A stretch of DNA of 64,000 bases from positions 3,295,001-3,359,000 of the forward strand of contig NZ_CP062252.1 of assembly GCF_014863605.1 (NCBI RefSeq), in the 5' to 3' direction. Both the position numbers and the translations under genes were made by a program. Origin of the DNA: Pseudomonas allokribbensis. Lineage in GTDB: Bacteria > Pseudomonadota > Gammaproteobacteria > Pseudomonadales > Pseudomonadaceae. The notes below the pieces were generated by a model. It saw nothing but the letters and a program-made list of their open reading frames with translations. It was not told the origin of the DNA and made no database searches. Below, piece by piece: positions 44,172 through 53,298 of the stretch (position 1 is its first letter; every line of letters starts with the position of its first letter).

Positions 44172-46420
44172 TGAACGTTCGCATCGAACCTTCACAGCAA
44201 GCCTCAGTACTGGATCTGCACGAACCGATCAATGTTTCGCGCAGACGTTTCCTGACCGGTACCGCCGTCGGCGCGCTGGTCCTCGGCTTCGGTCTGCCGC
44301 TCGGTGCGACGCGCGTGCAGGCTGCCGTTGCGACGACGGCCGAGCGCGGCACGCAAGTGCCGGCGTTTCTCGAAATCCGCCCGGACAACCGCGTGCGTCT
44401 GCTCTGCCCGTTTATGGAGGGCGGACAAGGCACGTTCACGGCGATGGCGCAGATTGTCGGTGAGGAACTGGATGCCGACCCGGCATCTTTCCTGGTCGAA
44501 GCCGCGCCGCCCGGCGAAGCTTATGTGGTGTTGGAAAACGGCATGCGCATCACCGGCGGTAGCATGTCGGTGCGCATGAGTTACCCGGTGATGCGCCGCC
44601 TCGGCGCCCTCGCCCGTGCCATGTTGTTGCAGGCGGGCGCGCAGCAACTGGGCGTGCCAGTAAGTGAATTGACCACCGAGCCTGGCAAAGTCGTGCACGC
44701 CAAGTCGGGCCGCTCGCTGGCCTACGGTGAACTGGCCGAGCGTGCGATGGATCTGCCGGTTCCTGATCCGGCCTCTGTGAAGCTGCGTGATCCGAGCCAG
44801 TTCCGCTGGATCGGCAAACCGGTGAAGCGCCTCGATGCCTACGACAAGTCCACGGGCAAGGCGCTGTACAGCATCGATCTGAAGGTTGACGATATGCTCC
44901 ATGCCGCCGTTCAACATGCCCCGCGCCTGGGGATGACGGTCGGCAACCTGCGCAACGAAGAGCAGGTCAAGGCAATGAAAGGCGTGCATTCCGTGCATCG
45001 TCTGCCGGGTGCTGTGGCGGTGGTCGCCGAGCGCTGGTGGCACGCCAAACGTGCCGTCGAGGCGATCCAGGTTGACTGGCAAGAACCAACGGCCGACAGC
45101 AAAGTGCGGCCGATGCCCGCCGACTTTTCCAGCGATGCCTGGTTCAAGCGCCTCGCTGAGGACAAAAGCCCCGCCAAAGATGATGAACATGAAGGCGACG
45201 TGGCTGGAATTCTCAAGGCGACCAAGACCCGGATCGACGCCACTTACCACAACCAATACCTGAACCACGGCCAACTAGAGCCTCCGTCGGCATTGGCCCG
45301 ATTCAATCCGGACGGTTCGCTGGAAGTCTGGCTGCCGAATCAGGCGCCGGACATGTTCCGTGCCGACATCGCCAAACGCACGGGCCTCGATCTTTCGCGC
45401 ATCACCTTGCACTCACCGCTGCTTGGAGGGTTCTTCGGCCGGCATTTTCTCTACGACTCGGCCAGCCCCTACCCTCAGGCGATCACGCTGGCGAAAACGG
45501 TGGGCCGTCCGGTCAAGCTGATCTGGAGTCGCGAAGAAGAGTTCCTTCGTGACGTGCTCCGCCCGGTTGCCGCCATGAATTTCCGCGCGGCACTGGATAA
45601 CGACGGCTGGCCGCTGGCAATCGAAGCGATCAGTGCCACCGAAGGTCCGACCGAAGCCCTCGCCGGCAAACAAGGTGAAAAGCTCGACCCGACTGCGCTT
45701 GAAGGCTTGTCGGGCAAGTCCTACGCGATCCCCAACAAGCGCATCGCGCAGATCTACGTCAAAGGCCCGGCAATGCTCGGTTACTGGCGTTCGGTGGGTA
45801 ATTCCCTCAACGACTTCTTCTATGAATCGTTCCTTGATGAGCTGGCCGACAAGGGCGGCAAAGACCCTTTCGAGCTGCGCCTGCATTTGCTGCGTGAGAA
45901 CAAACGGCTGACCACGTTGTTGCAAGCAGTGGGTGAATTGTCGGGCGGCTGGAAGCGCGGTCCGTTTACGGCCGAGGATGGCAGCCGACGTGCGCGCGGC
46001 GTGGCCATGGCTTCGCCGTTCGGTACGGAGACTGCGGTGATCGCCGAGGTGTCCATCGAAAACGGCCAGGTCAAGGTGCACGACATCTGGCAGGCGATTG
46101 ACCCCGGCAGCATCGTCAATCCGGCGATTGTCGAGGCTCAGGTGAACGGCGCCGTGGCGTTGGGACTGTCGCAAACGCTGGTGGAGGAAGCCGTGTGGGT
46201 GGATGGCAAACCCCGGGCGCGCAACTACGACTTGTATCCGATCCTGCCGCCTGCGCGGATGGCACGGGTTCATGTGCGTGTGGTCGAGAGCGGGGAAAAA
46301 ATGGGTGGAATCGGTGAACCGCCATTGCCTGCGGTCGCGCCCGCTGTCGCTAACGCGGTGGCAGCGCTAACCGGTCAGCGGGTGCGCAGCCTGCCCCTGA
46401 GCCGACACTCCTTCACCTGA
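44171..46420 (+). CDS. Molybdopterin-binding aldehyde oxidoreductase large subunit (IorB-like)
   Basis: 749 residues from ATG 44171; a GTG three bases earlier is possible. A Tat signal is present (VSRRRFLTGTAVGALVLGF). Mo-cofactor binding segments include GGSMSVRMSYPVMRRLGA, LLGGFFGRHFLYD, MLGYWRSVGNS and GEKMGGIGEPPLPAVAPAV; the last carries the catalytic Glu typical of the xanthine-oxidase family. It oxidises aldehydes or N-heterocycles in the periplasm and hands electrons to the 2Fe-2S and cytochrome subunits. The substrate is not readable from sequence. Confidence 0.9.
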   Translation: MNVRIEPSQQASVLDLHEPINVSRRRFLTGTAVGALVLGFGLPLGATRVQAAVATTAERGTQVPAFLEIRPDNRVRLLCPFMEGGQGTFTAMAQIVGEELDADPASFLVEAAPPGEAYVVLENGMRITGGSMSVRMSYPVMRRLGALARAMLLQAGAQQLGVPVSELTTEPGKVVHAKSGRSLAYGELAERAMDLPVPDPASVKLRDPSQFRWIGKPVKRLDAYDKSTGKALYSIDLKVDDMLHAAVQHAPRLGMTVGNLRNEEQVKAMKGVHSVHRLPGAVAVVAERWWHAKRAVEAIQVDWQEPTADSKVRPMPADFSSDAWFKRLAEDKSPAKDDEHEGDVAGILKATKTRIDATYHNQYLNHGQLEPPSALARFNPDGSLEVWLPNQAPDMFRADIAKRTGLDLSRITLHSPLLGGFFGRHFLYDSASPYPQAITLAKTVGRPVKLIWSREEEFLRDVLRPVAAMNFRAALDNDGWPLAIEAISATEGPTEALAGKQGEKLDPTALEGLSGKSYAIPNKRIAQIYVKGPAMLGYWRSVGNSLNDFFYESFLDELADKGGKDPFELRLHLLRENKRLTTLLQAVGELSGGWKRGPFTAEDGSRRARGVAMASPFGTETAVIAEVSIENGQVKVHDIWQAIDPGSIVNPAIVEAQVNGAVALGLSQTLVEEAVWVDGKPRARNYDLYPILPPARMARVHVRVVESGEKMGGIGEPPLPAVAPAVANAVAALTGQRVRSLPLSRHSFT

Positions 46421-46437
46421 TCAGCGCCGGAGCATTC

Positions 46438-47790
46438 ATGAATAACAGCCGATTCGCAAGAACCGCTGGCTGGCTGGCCGTGCCGTGTCTGGTCGCGGCA
46501 GGCCTGCTGGCCTGGTATGTCACCCGCGAGCCCGTCTCGCGCCTGGAAAACCACCAGATCGCCGTGGCCGACATCGACCCGGCATTGGTCGCTCGGGGCG
46601 AATACGTCGCCAGGTTGAGTGATTGCGTGGCCTGTCACAGCGTGCCGGATGGCGCGCCGTTCGCCGGTGGGCTGGAAATGGCCACACCGCTGGGCGCGAT
46701 CCATGCGACCAATATCACCCCGGACACGGAAACCGGCATCGGCCACTACAGCTTGGCGGACTTCGACCGAGCCTTGCGCCACGGCGTAGCTCCCGACAGT
46801 CGCCGGTTATACCCGGCGATGCCCTACCCGTCCTATGCCAAGCTCAGTGACGATGACGTGCGTGCGCTATACGCGTTCTTCATGAAAGGCGTGGCGCCGG
46901 TCAAACAGGCGAACATCCCGAGTTCGATTCCGTTCCCGCTGAACCTGCGTTGGCCGATTGCACTGTGGAATGGCGTGTTTGTCGACACCGAACCTTACGT
47001 GACAAAACCGTCGCAGGATGAACGATGGAACCGCGGCGCTTATCTCGTGCAGGGCGTCGGGCACTGTGGCAGTTGCCACACGCCGCGCAGCCTGGCGTTC
47101 AACGAGAAGGCACTGGATGAGTCCGGCAAGCCATACCTGGCCGGCGCCCTGCTCGATGGCTGGTACGCACCGAGCCTGCGTGATGATCACAACACCGGGC
47201 TGGGCCGTTGGAGCGAGCAAGAGATCGTGCAGTTCCTCAAGACCGGTCGCAACCAGCACGCGGTGGTCTACGGCTCGATGACCGAGGCGTTCAACAACTC
47301 CACGCAGTTCATGAGCGATGACGATCTGACCGCGATTGCCCACTATCTGAAGTCGCTTCCCGGGGATCGCGAACGAGATGGCGCGCCGTGGCAGTACCAA
47401 GCGGTTTCGGCAGCGCAACGTCTGGACTCGCCCGGTGCTCATACCTACGTGACACGCTGTGCGTCTTGCCACGGTCTGGACGGCAAGGGTCAATCGCAAT
47501 GGATGCCGCCGCTGGCCGGCGCGACGTCTGCACTGGCCAAGGAAAGCGCCTCGACGATCAACATCACCCTCAATGGCGCGCAACGTGTGGTGGCGGCCGG
47601 CGTGCCGGATGCCTATCGCATGCCGGCCTTCCGTGAGCAGCTGTCGGATGAGCAGATCGCCGAAGTACTGACCTTCATGCGCAGCACCTGGGGCAATCAG
47701 GGCGGTGCTGTTGATGCACAGACGGTTGGCAAACTGCGTGAGCACACCGATCCGGCCAGTAGCAGCCCGATCATTCTGCAGATGCGTTAG
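46438..47790 (+). CDS. Tri-haem cytochrome c subunit of the aldehyde oxidoreductase
   Basis: 450 residues: an N-terminal membrane anchor (about 10-27) and three c-type haem sites, C63-VACH67, C210-GSCH214 and C341-ASCH345, each in its own domain with a downstream Met ligand candidate. The layout is that of alcohol/aldehyde dehydrogenase cytochrome subunits that feed the quinone pool or terminal oxidase. It is 17 bases after the Mo subunit, with a GGAG ribosome site. Confidence 0.92.
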   Translation: MNNSRFARTAGWLAVPCLVAAGLLAWYVTREPVSRLENHQIAVADIDPALVARGEYVARLSDCVACHSVPDGAPFAGGLEMATPLGAIHATNITPDTETGIGHYSLADFDRALRHGVAPDSRRLYPAMPYPSYAKLSDDDVRALYAFFMKGVAPVKQANIPSSIPFPLNLRWPIALWNGVFVDTEPYVTKPSQDERWNRGAYLVQGVGHCGSCHTPRSLAFNEKALDESGKPYLAGALLDGWYAPSLRDDHNTGLGRWSEQEIVQFLKTGRNQHAVVYGSMTEAFNNSTQFMSDDDLTAIAHYLKSLPGDRERDGAPWQYQAVSAAQRLDSPGAHTYVTRCASCHGLDGKGQSQWMPPLAGATSALAKESASTINITLNGAQRVVAAGVPDAYRMPAFREQLSDEQIAEVLTFMRSTWGNQGGAVDAQTVGKLREHTDPASSSPIILQMR

Positions 47791-47801
47791 AGGAAAACCT
47801 G

Positions 47802-48824
47802 ATGGAGAGCATCGACTTGCTGGTACTGCGCACAGCGCGGGACTGGCTTGCCGCCGGTGAGCGTGTGTTGCTCGCCACGGTGGCGCGCACCTGGGGTTCA
47901 TCACCACGGCCAACGGGTTCGATGATGGCTTTGCGTGACGATGGTCGCGTGGTGGGCAGCGTGTCCGGTGGCTGCATCGAAGACGATTTGATCCATCGCT
48001 ATACCACGGCCCATGGCGGCAGCGCTTTTAGCGACAGCGCGCCGCAAGTGGTGCGCTATGGCGTCAGCGCCAATGAGGCGCATCGCTTCGGCCTGCCCTG
48101 CGGTGGCACGCTTGAACTGATTCTGGAGTTCAACCCGGCGTGGCAGTCACTCGACTCGTTGCTAGTGCAACTGGACGCCGGGCAACTGGTCCGTCGTCGC
48201 CTGAAGTTGGAGTCCGGTAAGGTCATGCTCGAACCAACCGCGACGCCGGAACAATTCAGCTTCGATGGCACGCAGATGCTGAACACCTTGGGACCGGGCT
48301 ACCGGATGCTGATGATCGGTGCCGGCGCGCTGGCTGAGTATCTGGCCACCATGGCGCTGTTCAACGGTTTCAAGGTGGCGGTGTGCGATCCGCGTCCCGA
48401 GTACATCGAGACCTGGGCGGTGGAAGGCGTGGAGCGGATTGTCGGCATGCCGGACGACGTGGTCCGCGACTTCGCGGTCGATCTACGCACCTGCATTGTC
48501 GCCTTGAGTCATGACCCCAAACTTGACGATCTGGCCCTGCTCGAAGCACTCCACAGCCCGGCGTTTTACATCGGCGCCATAGGCTCTCGACACAACAGCC
48601 AGCTGCGCCGCGAACGCCTGATCGAACATTTTGGTGAGACCGAAGCGTCGCTTGAGCGACTGCACGGACCGATCGGCCTCTACATCGGTAGCAAGACGCC
48701 TGCGGAAATCGCCGTAAGCGTGATGGCCGAGATCCTTGCAGCCAAGAATGGTGCGAGCCTGCCGAGTGGACTCAGCGTCGCCCAAGCGAAACATTCCATT
48801 GAGTCTGTGGCCTCATGTTCGTAG
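47802..48824 (+). CDS. XdhC-family molybdenum cofactor maturation protein
   Basis: 340 residues with the XdhC start (AGERVLLATVARTWGSSPRPTGSMMALRDDGRVVGSVSGGCIEDDL) and the Rossmann-like XdhC_C domain (MLMIGAGALAEYLATMALFNGFKVAVCDPR). XdhC proteins protect and insert the sulfurated Mo cofactor into xanthine-oxidase-family enzymes. It follows the cytochrome gene by 11 bases and completes the operon. Confidence 0.92.
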   Translation: MESIDLLVLRTARDWLAAGERVLLATVARTWGSSPRPTGSMMALRDDGRVVGSVSGGCIEDDLIHRYTTAHGGSAFSDSAPQVVRYGVSANEAHRFGLPCGGTLELILEFNPAWQSLDSLLVQLDAGQLVRRRLKLESGKVMLEPTATPEQFSFDGTQMLNTLGPGYRMLMIGAGALAEYLATMALFNGFKVAVCDPRPEYIETWAVEGVERIVGMPDDVVRDFAVDLRTCIVALSHDPKLDDLALLEALHSPAFYIGAIGSRHNSQLRRERLIEHFGETEASLERLHGPIGLYIGSKTPAEIAVSVMAEILAAKNGASLPSGLSVAQAKHSIESVASCS

Positions 48825-49590
48825 AGCTACGTTTGGTTGCCAATGACCGGCGCACATTCTCAGCAATCCTGGGGCGCAAAACCATAGTCGTCACTGGTAG
48901 CTTGAGCTGCTTTGTTGACCGCAATACGACGGTGTGGTCCTGACTCGCCTCAGCGGGGAAATGGTCTGCTGCGAATAGAACAGACTGAAGAACCAGCAGG
49001 AATGCTCTCCGTATCTCATAGTGCTGCTTTGCTAGATCGAGAATTTCGACAAAACCCTGGTCTCTCCAGCTACCCTGGACACATAAACGGCGCAAGGTGT
49101 CGCTGCGCCACGGCGGCAGAAGACAGTACTCCTCGTATAGAACCATTCCTTACATCTCTATGTACGTGAGGTCGTGAGGATAGTGCACCAATCGCTACTT
49201 GCAGGCCGACAACCTCCGAGTCTCGATGACGAAGCCCGCGCTACTCCGTCGCACACACACTAAGAATCAGCTGCTCTCGGTGAGTAGGTTGAGCAAGTGC
49301 GAGATACCAAGAATCCAATTGGCGAACACGGCGGGCTCTCTCAGGCAGCCCCGAAACTGAACTACGGGAAGAACTCCTATTGGCCAATAACGGTCGTTCG
49401 TGAGTGGCAGCTATCGGCCAGAAGCGGACAGTAATCCCAACAATCCCCATCTCGCTGACCTACGTTTCGCTAATTGTGTACTTCCCCACAATACCAATCT
49501 TTTACCTCGGCAGCCTGGATACGCACTCTCCGAGATGAGACTGGCCGGAGATTTATAAGGATCGACTCTAAAAAATCTTCGCGCAAAAAA
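48825..49590. other. Gene-poor left part of an accessory gap
   Basis: 766 bases. Short open frames exist on both strands but none has a ribosome site, conserved pattern or consistent codon use. A diverged repeat sits at 49379-49432. Base composition falls towards the nuclease-like gene. It probably consists of remnants of inserted DNA. Confidence 0.4.
49379..49432 (-). repeat. Diverged repeat, left copy (inverted relative to 51317-51371)
   Basis: On the minus strand this segment shares most positions with 51317-51371 on the plus strand, including the block CTTCTGGCCGA and a common CCAAT end. The two copies lie in opposite orientation on either side of the orphan nuclease-like gene. From memory, similar CGCTTTTGGCCGATAGC-type tracts recur in intergenic DNA of several gammaproteobacteria. 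Confidence 0.5.
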
Positions 49591-50718
49591 TCAACTAATT
49601 TGAATAACCTTTATTTCTATATCACCATCATACCCCCAAAAAAATGAAATTTCACGGGATGCTCGCTCTTTTACTTCGAGCGAACGGGCAATCTCCAAAA
49701 ACTCCAGTCTGCTTGATGATATCTCAACTACAGGGTTGCGAGACTCAACAGAGATGTTTATTCGCAACTTCGAAGGTATAGAAGGCAGAGCCTTGCGGCG
49801 CGCACAGTCCCAAACATAGCTTTCCAGTGCGGCATTAAATTCTTGCGAGTGAACTGCCAGTTTGCGGTAATCGAACATGGACTCATGTCGAAATTCATTT
49901 TCTTTTTTAACAAAAAACTCAACATTTAGCTCATGAAGCCTTGTGAGGCGCGACACATCTTCCTCGAACTTCTTTTTTGTAAGATAAATGATCCTAGAGT
50001 CGTGATCGATATTGTCTATTTTGTAACTGGCCATGGACACTTGCTCTGAGATTTCGACCGCATCGACCTCTGTGCCATCGTTAAAATCAAAGGCTACAAA
50101 ATCGCCTTCAGTCAAAGATATCAAGTTAAACTGCTTAATTTCACGAACATCTCCGTGGTGCTGATTCGATATTTCGTATGCCTGAGCTTTGATCAGCTGC
50201 ATGGTTGCGCTATGCATGTCGCTATCATGAAGTTTCCCTTTCTCCAGCAGCGGGATTTGCTGATGTGCAAATACGTCATATTGGGGCGCTCCAAACCAAC
50301 TCGATAGCCCGTTATTTGCCATGAAATCACAGAATATTCTCTGAGAACCCCAACCATCAAGAGCAAGAGCATAATTTACTGGGGGGTACTTTGAAGAGAT
50401 CATGGCTGGAAATAAATTTATCTGGTTTCCATGTTTTGGAAAAGACCTGCGCAAGAATCCCCAGGCGGAAGATTTCGATTTTTTGCAGCTTATTAAAAGA
50501 ACCGTCTTTACTTTGAATCTATCGACGCTCTTTGTCTTGAAAGCCACGATATCCATTTCCCGAGGCTTCTTATCATCTGAGTCGATATAGTAATAATTGG
50601 TCTTTACAATCCAACCCTCCCTTCGTAAAAGCGAAGACGCCCAGTGCTCAAGTGGGAATCCTGACTCTTTGATTTGATCTGCAAATTTATTAAGCTGTTC
50701 ATTTGATAACATGCCCAA
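49591..50718 (-). CDS. Orphan PD-(D/E)XK nuclease-like protein
   Basis: 375 residues. The first 100 resemble the Mrr/restriction-endonuclease fold: a helix with E24 (FPLEHWASSLLRREGWIV), then D56 (REMDIVAF) and a beta strand ending S77-C-K79 (LLISCKKSK), i.e. D...(S)xK, with the usual Glu replaced by Ser. The remaining 270 residues match no domain I know. The gene is clearly more AT-rich than the flanking operons and stands alone in an accessory gap between diverged inverted repeats. A role in DNA restriction or phage defence is possible. The fold call rests on motif spacing only, and the Glu-to-Ser change may mean altered or lost catalysis. Confidence 0.6.
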   Translation of the reverse strand: MGMLSNEQLNKFADQIKESGFPLEHWASSLLRREGWIVKTNYYYIDSDDKKPREMDIVAFKTKSVDRFKVKTVLLISCKKSKSSAWGFLRRSFPKHGNQINLFPAMISSKYPPVNYALALDGWGSQRIFCDFMANNGLSSWFGAPQYDVFAHQQIPLLEKGKLHDSDMHSATMQLIKAQAYEISNQHHGDVREIKQFNLISLTEGDFVAFDFNDGTEVDAVEISEQVSMASYKIDNIDHDSRIIYLTKKKFEEDVSRLTRLHELNVEFFVKKENEFRHESMFDYRKLAVHSQEFNAALESYVWDCARRKALPSIPSKLRINISVESRNPVVEISSSRLEFLEIARSLEVKERASREISFFWGYDGDIEIKVIQIS

Positions 50719-51127
50719 TCCTTCGTGGTCAATTTCCGAGAGTTAATTGTATTCCATTAGCGTAAAAAATAAAAACACCACATGCCTCGCCGATGCAAAA
50801 CGACCCGCTTACGACATAGCCACGTCGACAAGATCCTCTGCAATCCGAAAAGTGCAGATAAATATGATCTTTAGAAATCCCCATTGCTAACTTCTAGTAT
50901 CATGATGTCAAAACGAGAACCCTCATAGAGCGAAGCAGTTCGATGCTGGAGGCGGTGGCGGGAGCCGCTAAAGAGGATAGTTTTACATTCCGGGCTGACA
51001 GCTCGCTTCTGGCCGGGATCGGATGGAGCCGGTCGGCACCACGCCTATGTAAAGGCCTCCTGACTCGACACAGGCCATCTGGTGCGACCTGAGGTTACGG
51101 CTATCGTTAATAAACTTAGTCGTTGGG
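50719..51127. other. Gap upstream of the nuclease-like gene
   Basis: About 400 bases. AT-rich up to about 50,900, where the promoter of the minus-strand nuclease-like gene should lie; GC-rich afterwards. No gene, hairpin or operator can be supported. Confidence 0.3.
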
Positions 51128-51316
51128 ATGGGAGGCCCGTGGACAAAAGAGCCGACGGCACCGCCTGACCTACCGAGACTCATTAAGGATGTTCTGGCGG
51201 AGCTGGGATATGACGCGGACGCCGCAGCAGTGGTCGAGCTAGTTCGCCGCCCGTGTGTCGGACTGCCGATTGAGGACGAGTTCTCAGTGGTGTGCGCCTG
51301 GCTCGGAAGTGCAAAC
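51128..51316 (+). pseudogene. N-terminal gene fragment of unknown family
   Basis: An open frame reads LPRLIKDVLAELGYDADAAAVVELV and LPIEDEFSVVCAWLG with normal coding character, then from about 51317 enters the diverged repeat, where coding character ends, and stops at 51424. I recall similar openings in longer uncharacterised gammaproteobacterial proteins, but cannot name a family. It is likely the 5' remnant of a gene broken by the repeat or by a deletion. Confidence 0.45.
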
Positions 51317-51371
51317 AACCGTCCCCTTCTGGCCGAAAGCCGCCCCTCAAAAGCGGTCGCTTTTCGCCAAT
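51317..51371 (+). repeat. Diverged repeat, right copy
   Basis: Partner of 49379-49432 in inverted orientation, sharing CTTCTGGCCGA and CCAAT blocks. It follows directly on the truncated fragment at 51128-51316. Confidence 0.5.
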
Positions 51372-51613
51372 CTGGTCTGGCTGATAATCAGGCCCGTGCC
51401 ATCATTCGACCAAATTTTATATAGCCAAATCACCTCTTAGGCAGAACCTTATCCAAGCCCGCTTTTTTTAAGATCGCTTTGGCAATTCGGTATGGTTTCT
51501 GTCTTTTACGAGAGCGCCAAGCTTTCAACCTAGACCAAACTAGATATCAGTTCCTTCTTGAGGCAAGCCTAATCGAAACCGCGTGTACACCAACAAAATC
51601 TGTGATCTTAAAA

Positions 51614-51637
51614 AAACCGCCCAAATAAGGGCGGTTT
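51614..51637 (-). terminator. Rho-independent terminator of the catalase gene
   Basis: 9-bp stem AAACCGCCC/GGGCGGTTT with a 6-base loop; on the minus strand the stem runs into a T7 tract. It lies 17 bases past the catalase stop. Confidence 0.9.
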
Positions 51638-51653
51638 CGCTATTCCTTCGATT

Positions 51654-53102
51654 TTACTCAGGTTGCACACCCAAGGCCCTTGTTACACCTTCTCCATAAG
51701 CTGGATCAGCCCTGTAGAAATGCTGCAACTGACGTTCGATCACATCCGAACTAACACCGGCCATTGCACCGGCAATGTTGTTGATCAGCAGGGTTTTCTG
51801 CTCATCGCTCATCAAGCGAAATAGCGCACCGGCGTGGCTGTAGTAGTCGGTGTCTTCGCGGTGATCGTAGCGATCAGCTGCACCGCTCAAGGCCAGTGCG
51901 GGCTCGGCGTAGTGCGGCGCTTGTTTCGGCGACTCTACGTAGCTGTTCGGCTCGTAGTTCGGCGCCGCCCCACCGTTGCTGCCAAAAGTCATCGAACCAT
52001 CACGCTGGTAGGTGTTGACCGGGCTGCGCGGGGCATTCACCGGCAGTTGTTGGTGGTTGGTGCCGACACGGTAGCGATGTGCATCGGCGTAGGCAAATAC
52101 ACGACCTTGCAGCATGCGATCCGGCGAAAGACCAACCCCTGGGACCATGTTGCTTGGGCCGAATGCAGCTTGCTCGACTTCAGCGAAGTAGTTCAATGGG
52201 TTGCGATTCAACTCCAGTTCACCGACCTCGATCAACGGGAACTCCTTTTGCGACCAAGTCTTGGTCACGTCGAACGGGTTGTCGTAATGCGCTGCGGCTT
52301 GAGCTTCGGTCATTATCTGAATGCATACGCGCCATTTCGGAAAATCGCCGCGCTCGATGGCCTCGAACAGATCACGCTGCGAGTAATCCGGATCGGTACC
52401 CGCCAGGCGGGCTGCCTCAGCCGGCGCAAGGTTTTTGATCCCTTGCTTGGTCTTGTAGTGCCACTTCACCCAGTGACGCTCGCCTTGAGCGTTGATCAGG
52501 CTGTACGTGTGACTACCGAAACCGTGCATGTGGCGATAGCCATCCGGAATTCCGCGATCGGAAAACAGAATAGTCACCTGATGCAGCGCCTCCGGCGAGT
52601 GCGACCAGAAGTCCCACATCATCTGCGCACTTTTCAGGTTGCTTTGCGGCAGGCGTTTCTGGGTATGGATAAAGTCCGGGAACTTCAGAGGATCACGAAT
52701 GAAGAACACGGGTGTGTTGTTGCCAACGATGTCCCAGTTGCCTTCTTCGGTATAGAACTTCAGGGCAAAACCACGAGGGTCGCGCTCGGTGTCAGCCGAA
52801 CCACGCTCACCGCCGACCGTGGAGAATCGCAAGAACGTAGGAGTCTGCTTGCCTACGGCAGAGAACAGCTTGGCGCTGGTGTACTGAGTGATATCGCGTG
52901 TCACGGTGAAAGTACCGTAGGCACCCGAACCCTTGGCGTGAACGCGACGCTCAGGAATGTTTTCGCGGTTGAAGTGGGCGAGCTTCTCGATCAGATGAAA
53001 GTCATCGAGCAACAACGGGCCGCGCGGCCCGGCGGAGCGGGAGTTCTGATTGTCAGCGATGGGTGCACCGCTGGCAGTCGTAAGCGTCTTGTTTTGGCTC
53101 AT
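51654..53102 (-). CDS. Monofunctional haem catalase (small-subunit type)
   Basis: 482 residues from the ATG at 53102, which follows AGAGGAAG; an upstream in-frame ATG has no ribosome site. The active-site His is in [12 protein letters not shown], the distal Asn region in [26 protein letters not shown] and the proximal haem Tyr in [16 protein letters not shown]. The length fits small-subunit clade 3 catalases. It converts hydrogen peroxide to water and oxygen. It has no signal peptide, so it is cytoplasmic. It occupies the place where the lva transporter genes are found in P. putida. Confidence 0.93.
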   Translation of the reverse strand: MSQNKTLTTASGAPIADNQNSRSAGPRGPLLLDDFHLIEKLAHFNRENIPERRVHAKGSGAYGTFTVTRDITQYTSAKLFSAVGKQTPTFLRFSTVGGERGSADTERDPRGFALKFYTEEGNWDIVGNNTPVFFIRDPLKFPDFIHTQKRLPQSNLKSAQMMWDFWSHSPEALHQVTILFSDRGIPDGYRHMHGFGSHTYSLINAQGERHWVKWHYKTKQGIKNLAPAEAARLAGTDPDYSQRDLFEAIERGDFPKWRVCIQIMTEAQAAAHYDNPFDVTKTWSQKEFPLIEVGELELNRNPLNYFAEVEQAAFGPSNMVPGVGLSPDRMLQGRVFAYADAHRYRVGTNHQQLPVNAPRSPVNTYQRDGSMTFGSNGGAAPNYEPNSYVESPKQAPHYAEPALALSGAADRYDHREDTDYYSHAGALFRLMSDEQKTLLINNIAGAMAGVSSDVIERQLQHFYRADPAYGEGVTRALGVQPE

Positions 53103-53298
53103 GCTCAATCTTCCTCTATTAGTCATCCAGTTAAGCGATTCGAACTCAACCTCTGTAAACCGCCCACTCATTACTCGTTAGCCGTTTTCAATGATTGGCC
53201 CAACAGGCAGTCCATTGGTCACGCTAACTCATGGCTAGCCGCATTCACTCTAAGATTTAACTCGGCTTTAAGGTCAAGCTCTTATTGCTGCTTCAGTG

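Noticed and set aside
44204..45274. 356-codon open frame opposite the Mo subunit
   Set aside because: Antisense to a gene with clear cofactor motifs.
48772..49146. 124-codon minus-strand frame after xdhC
   Set aside because: Overlaps the end of xdhC, has no ribosome site and no conserved pattern.
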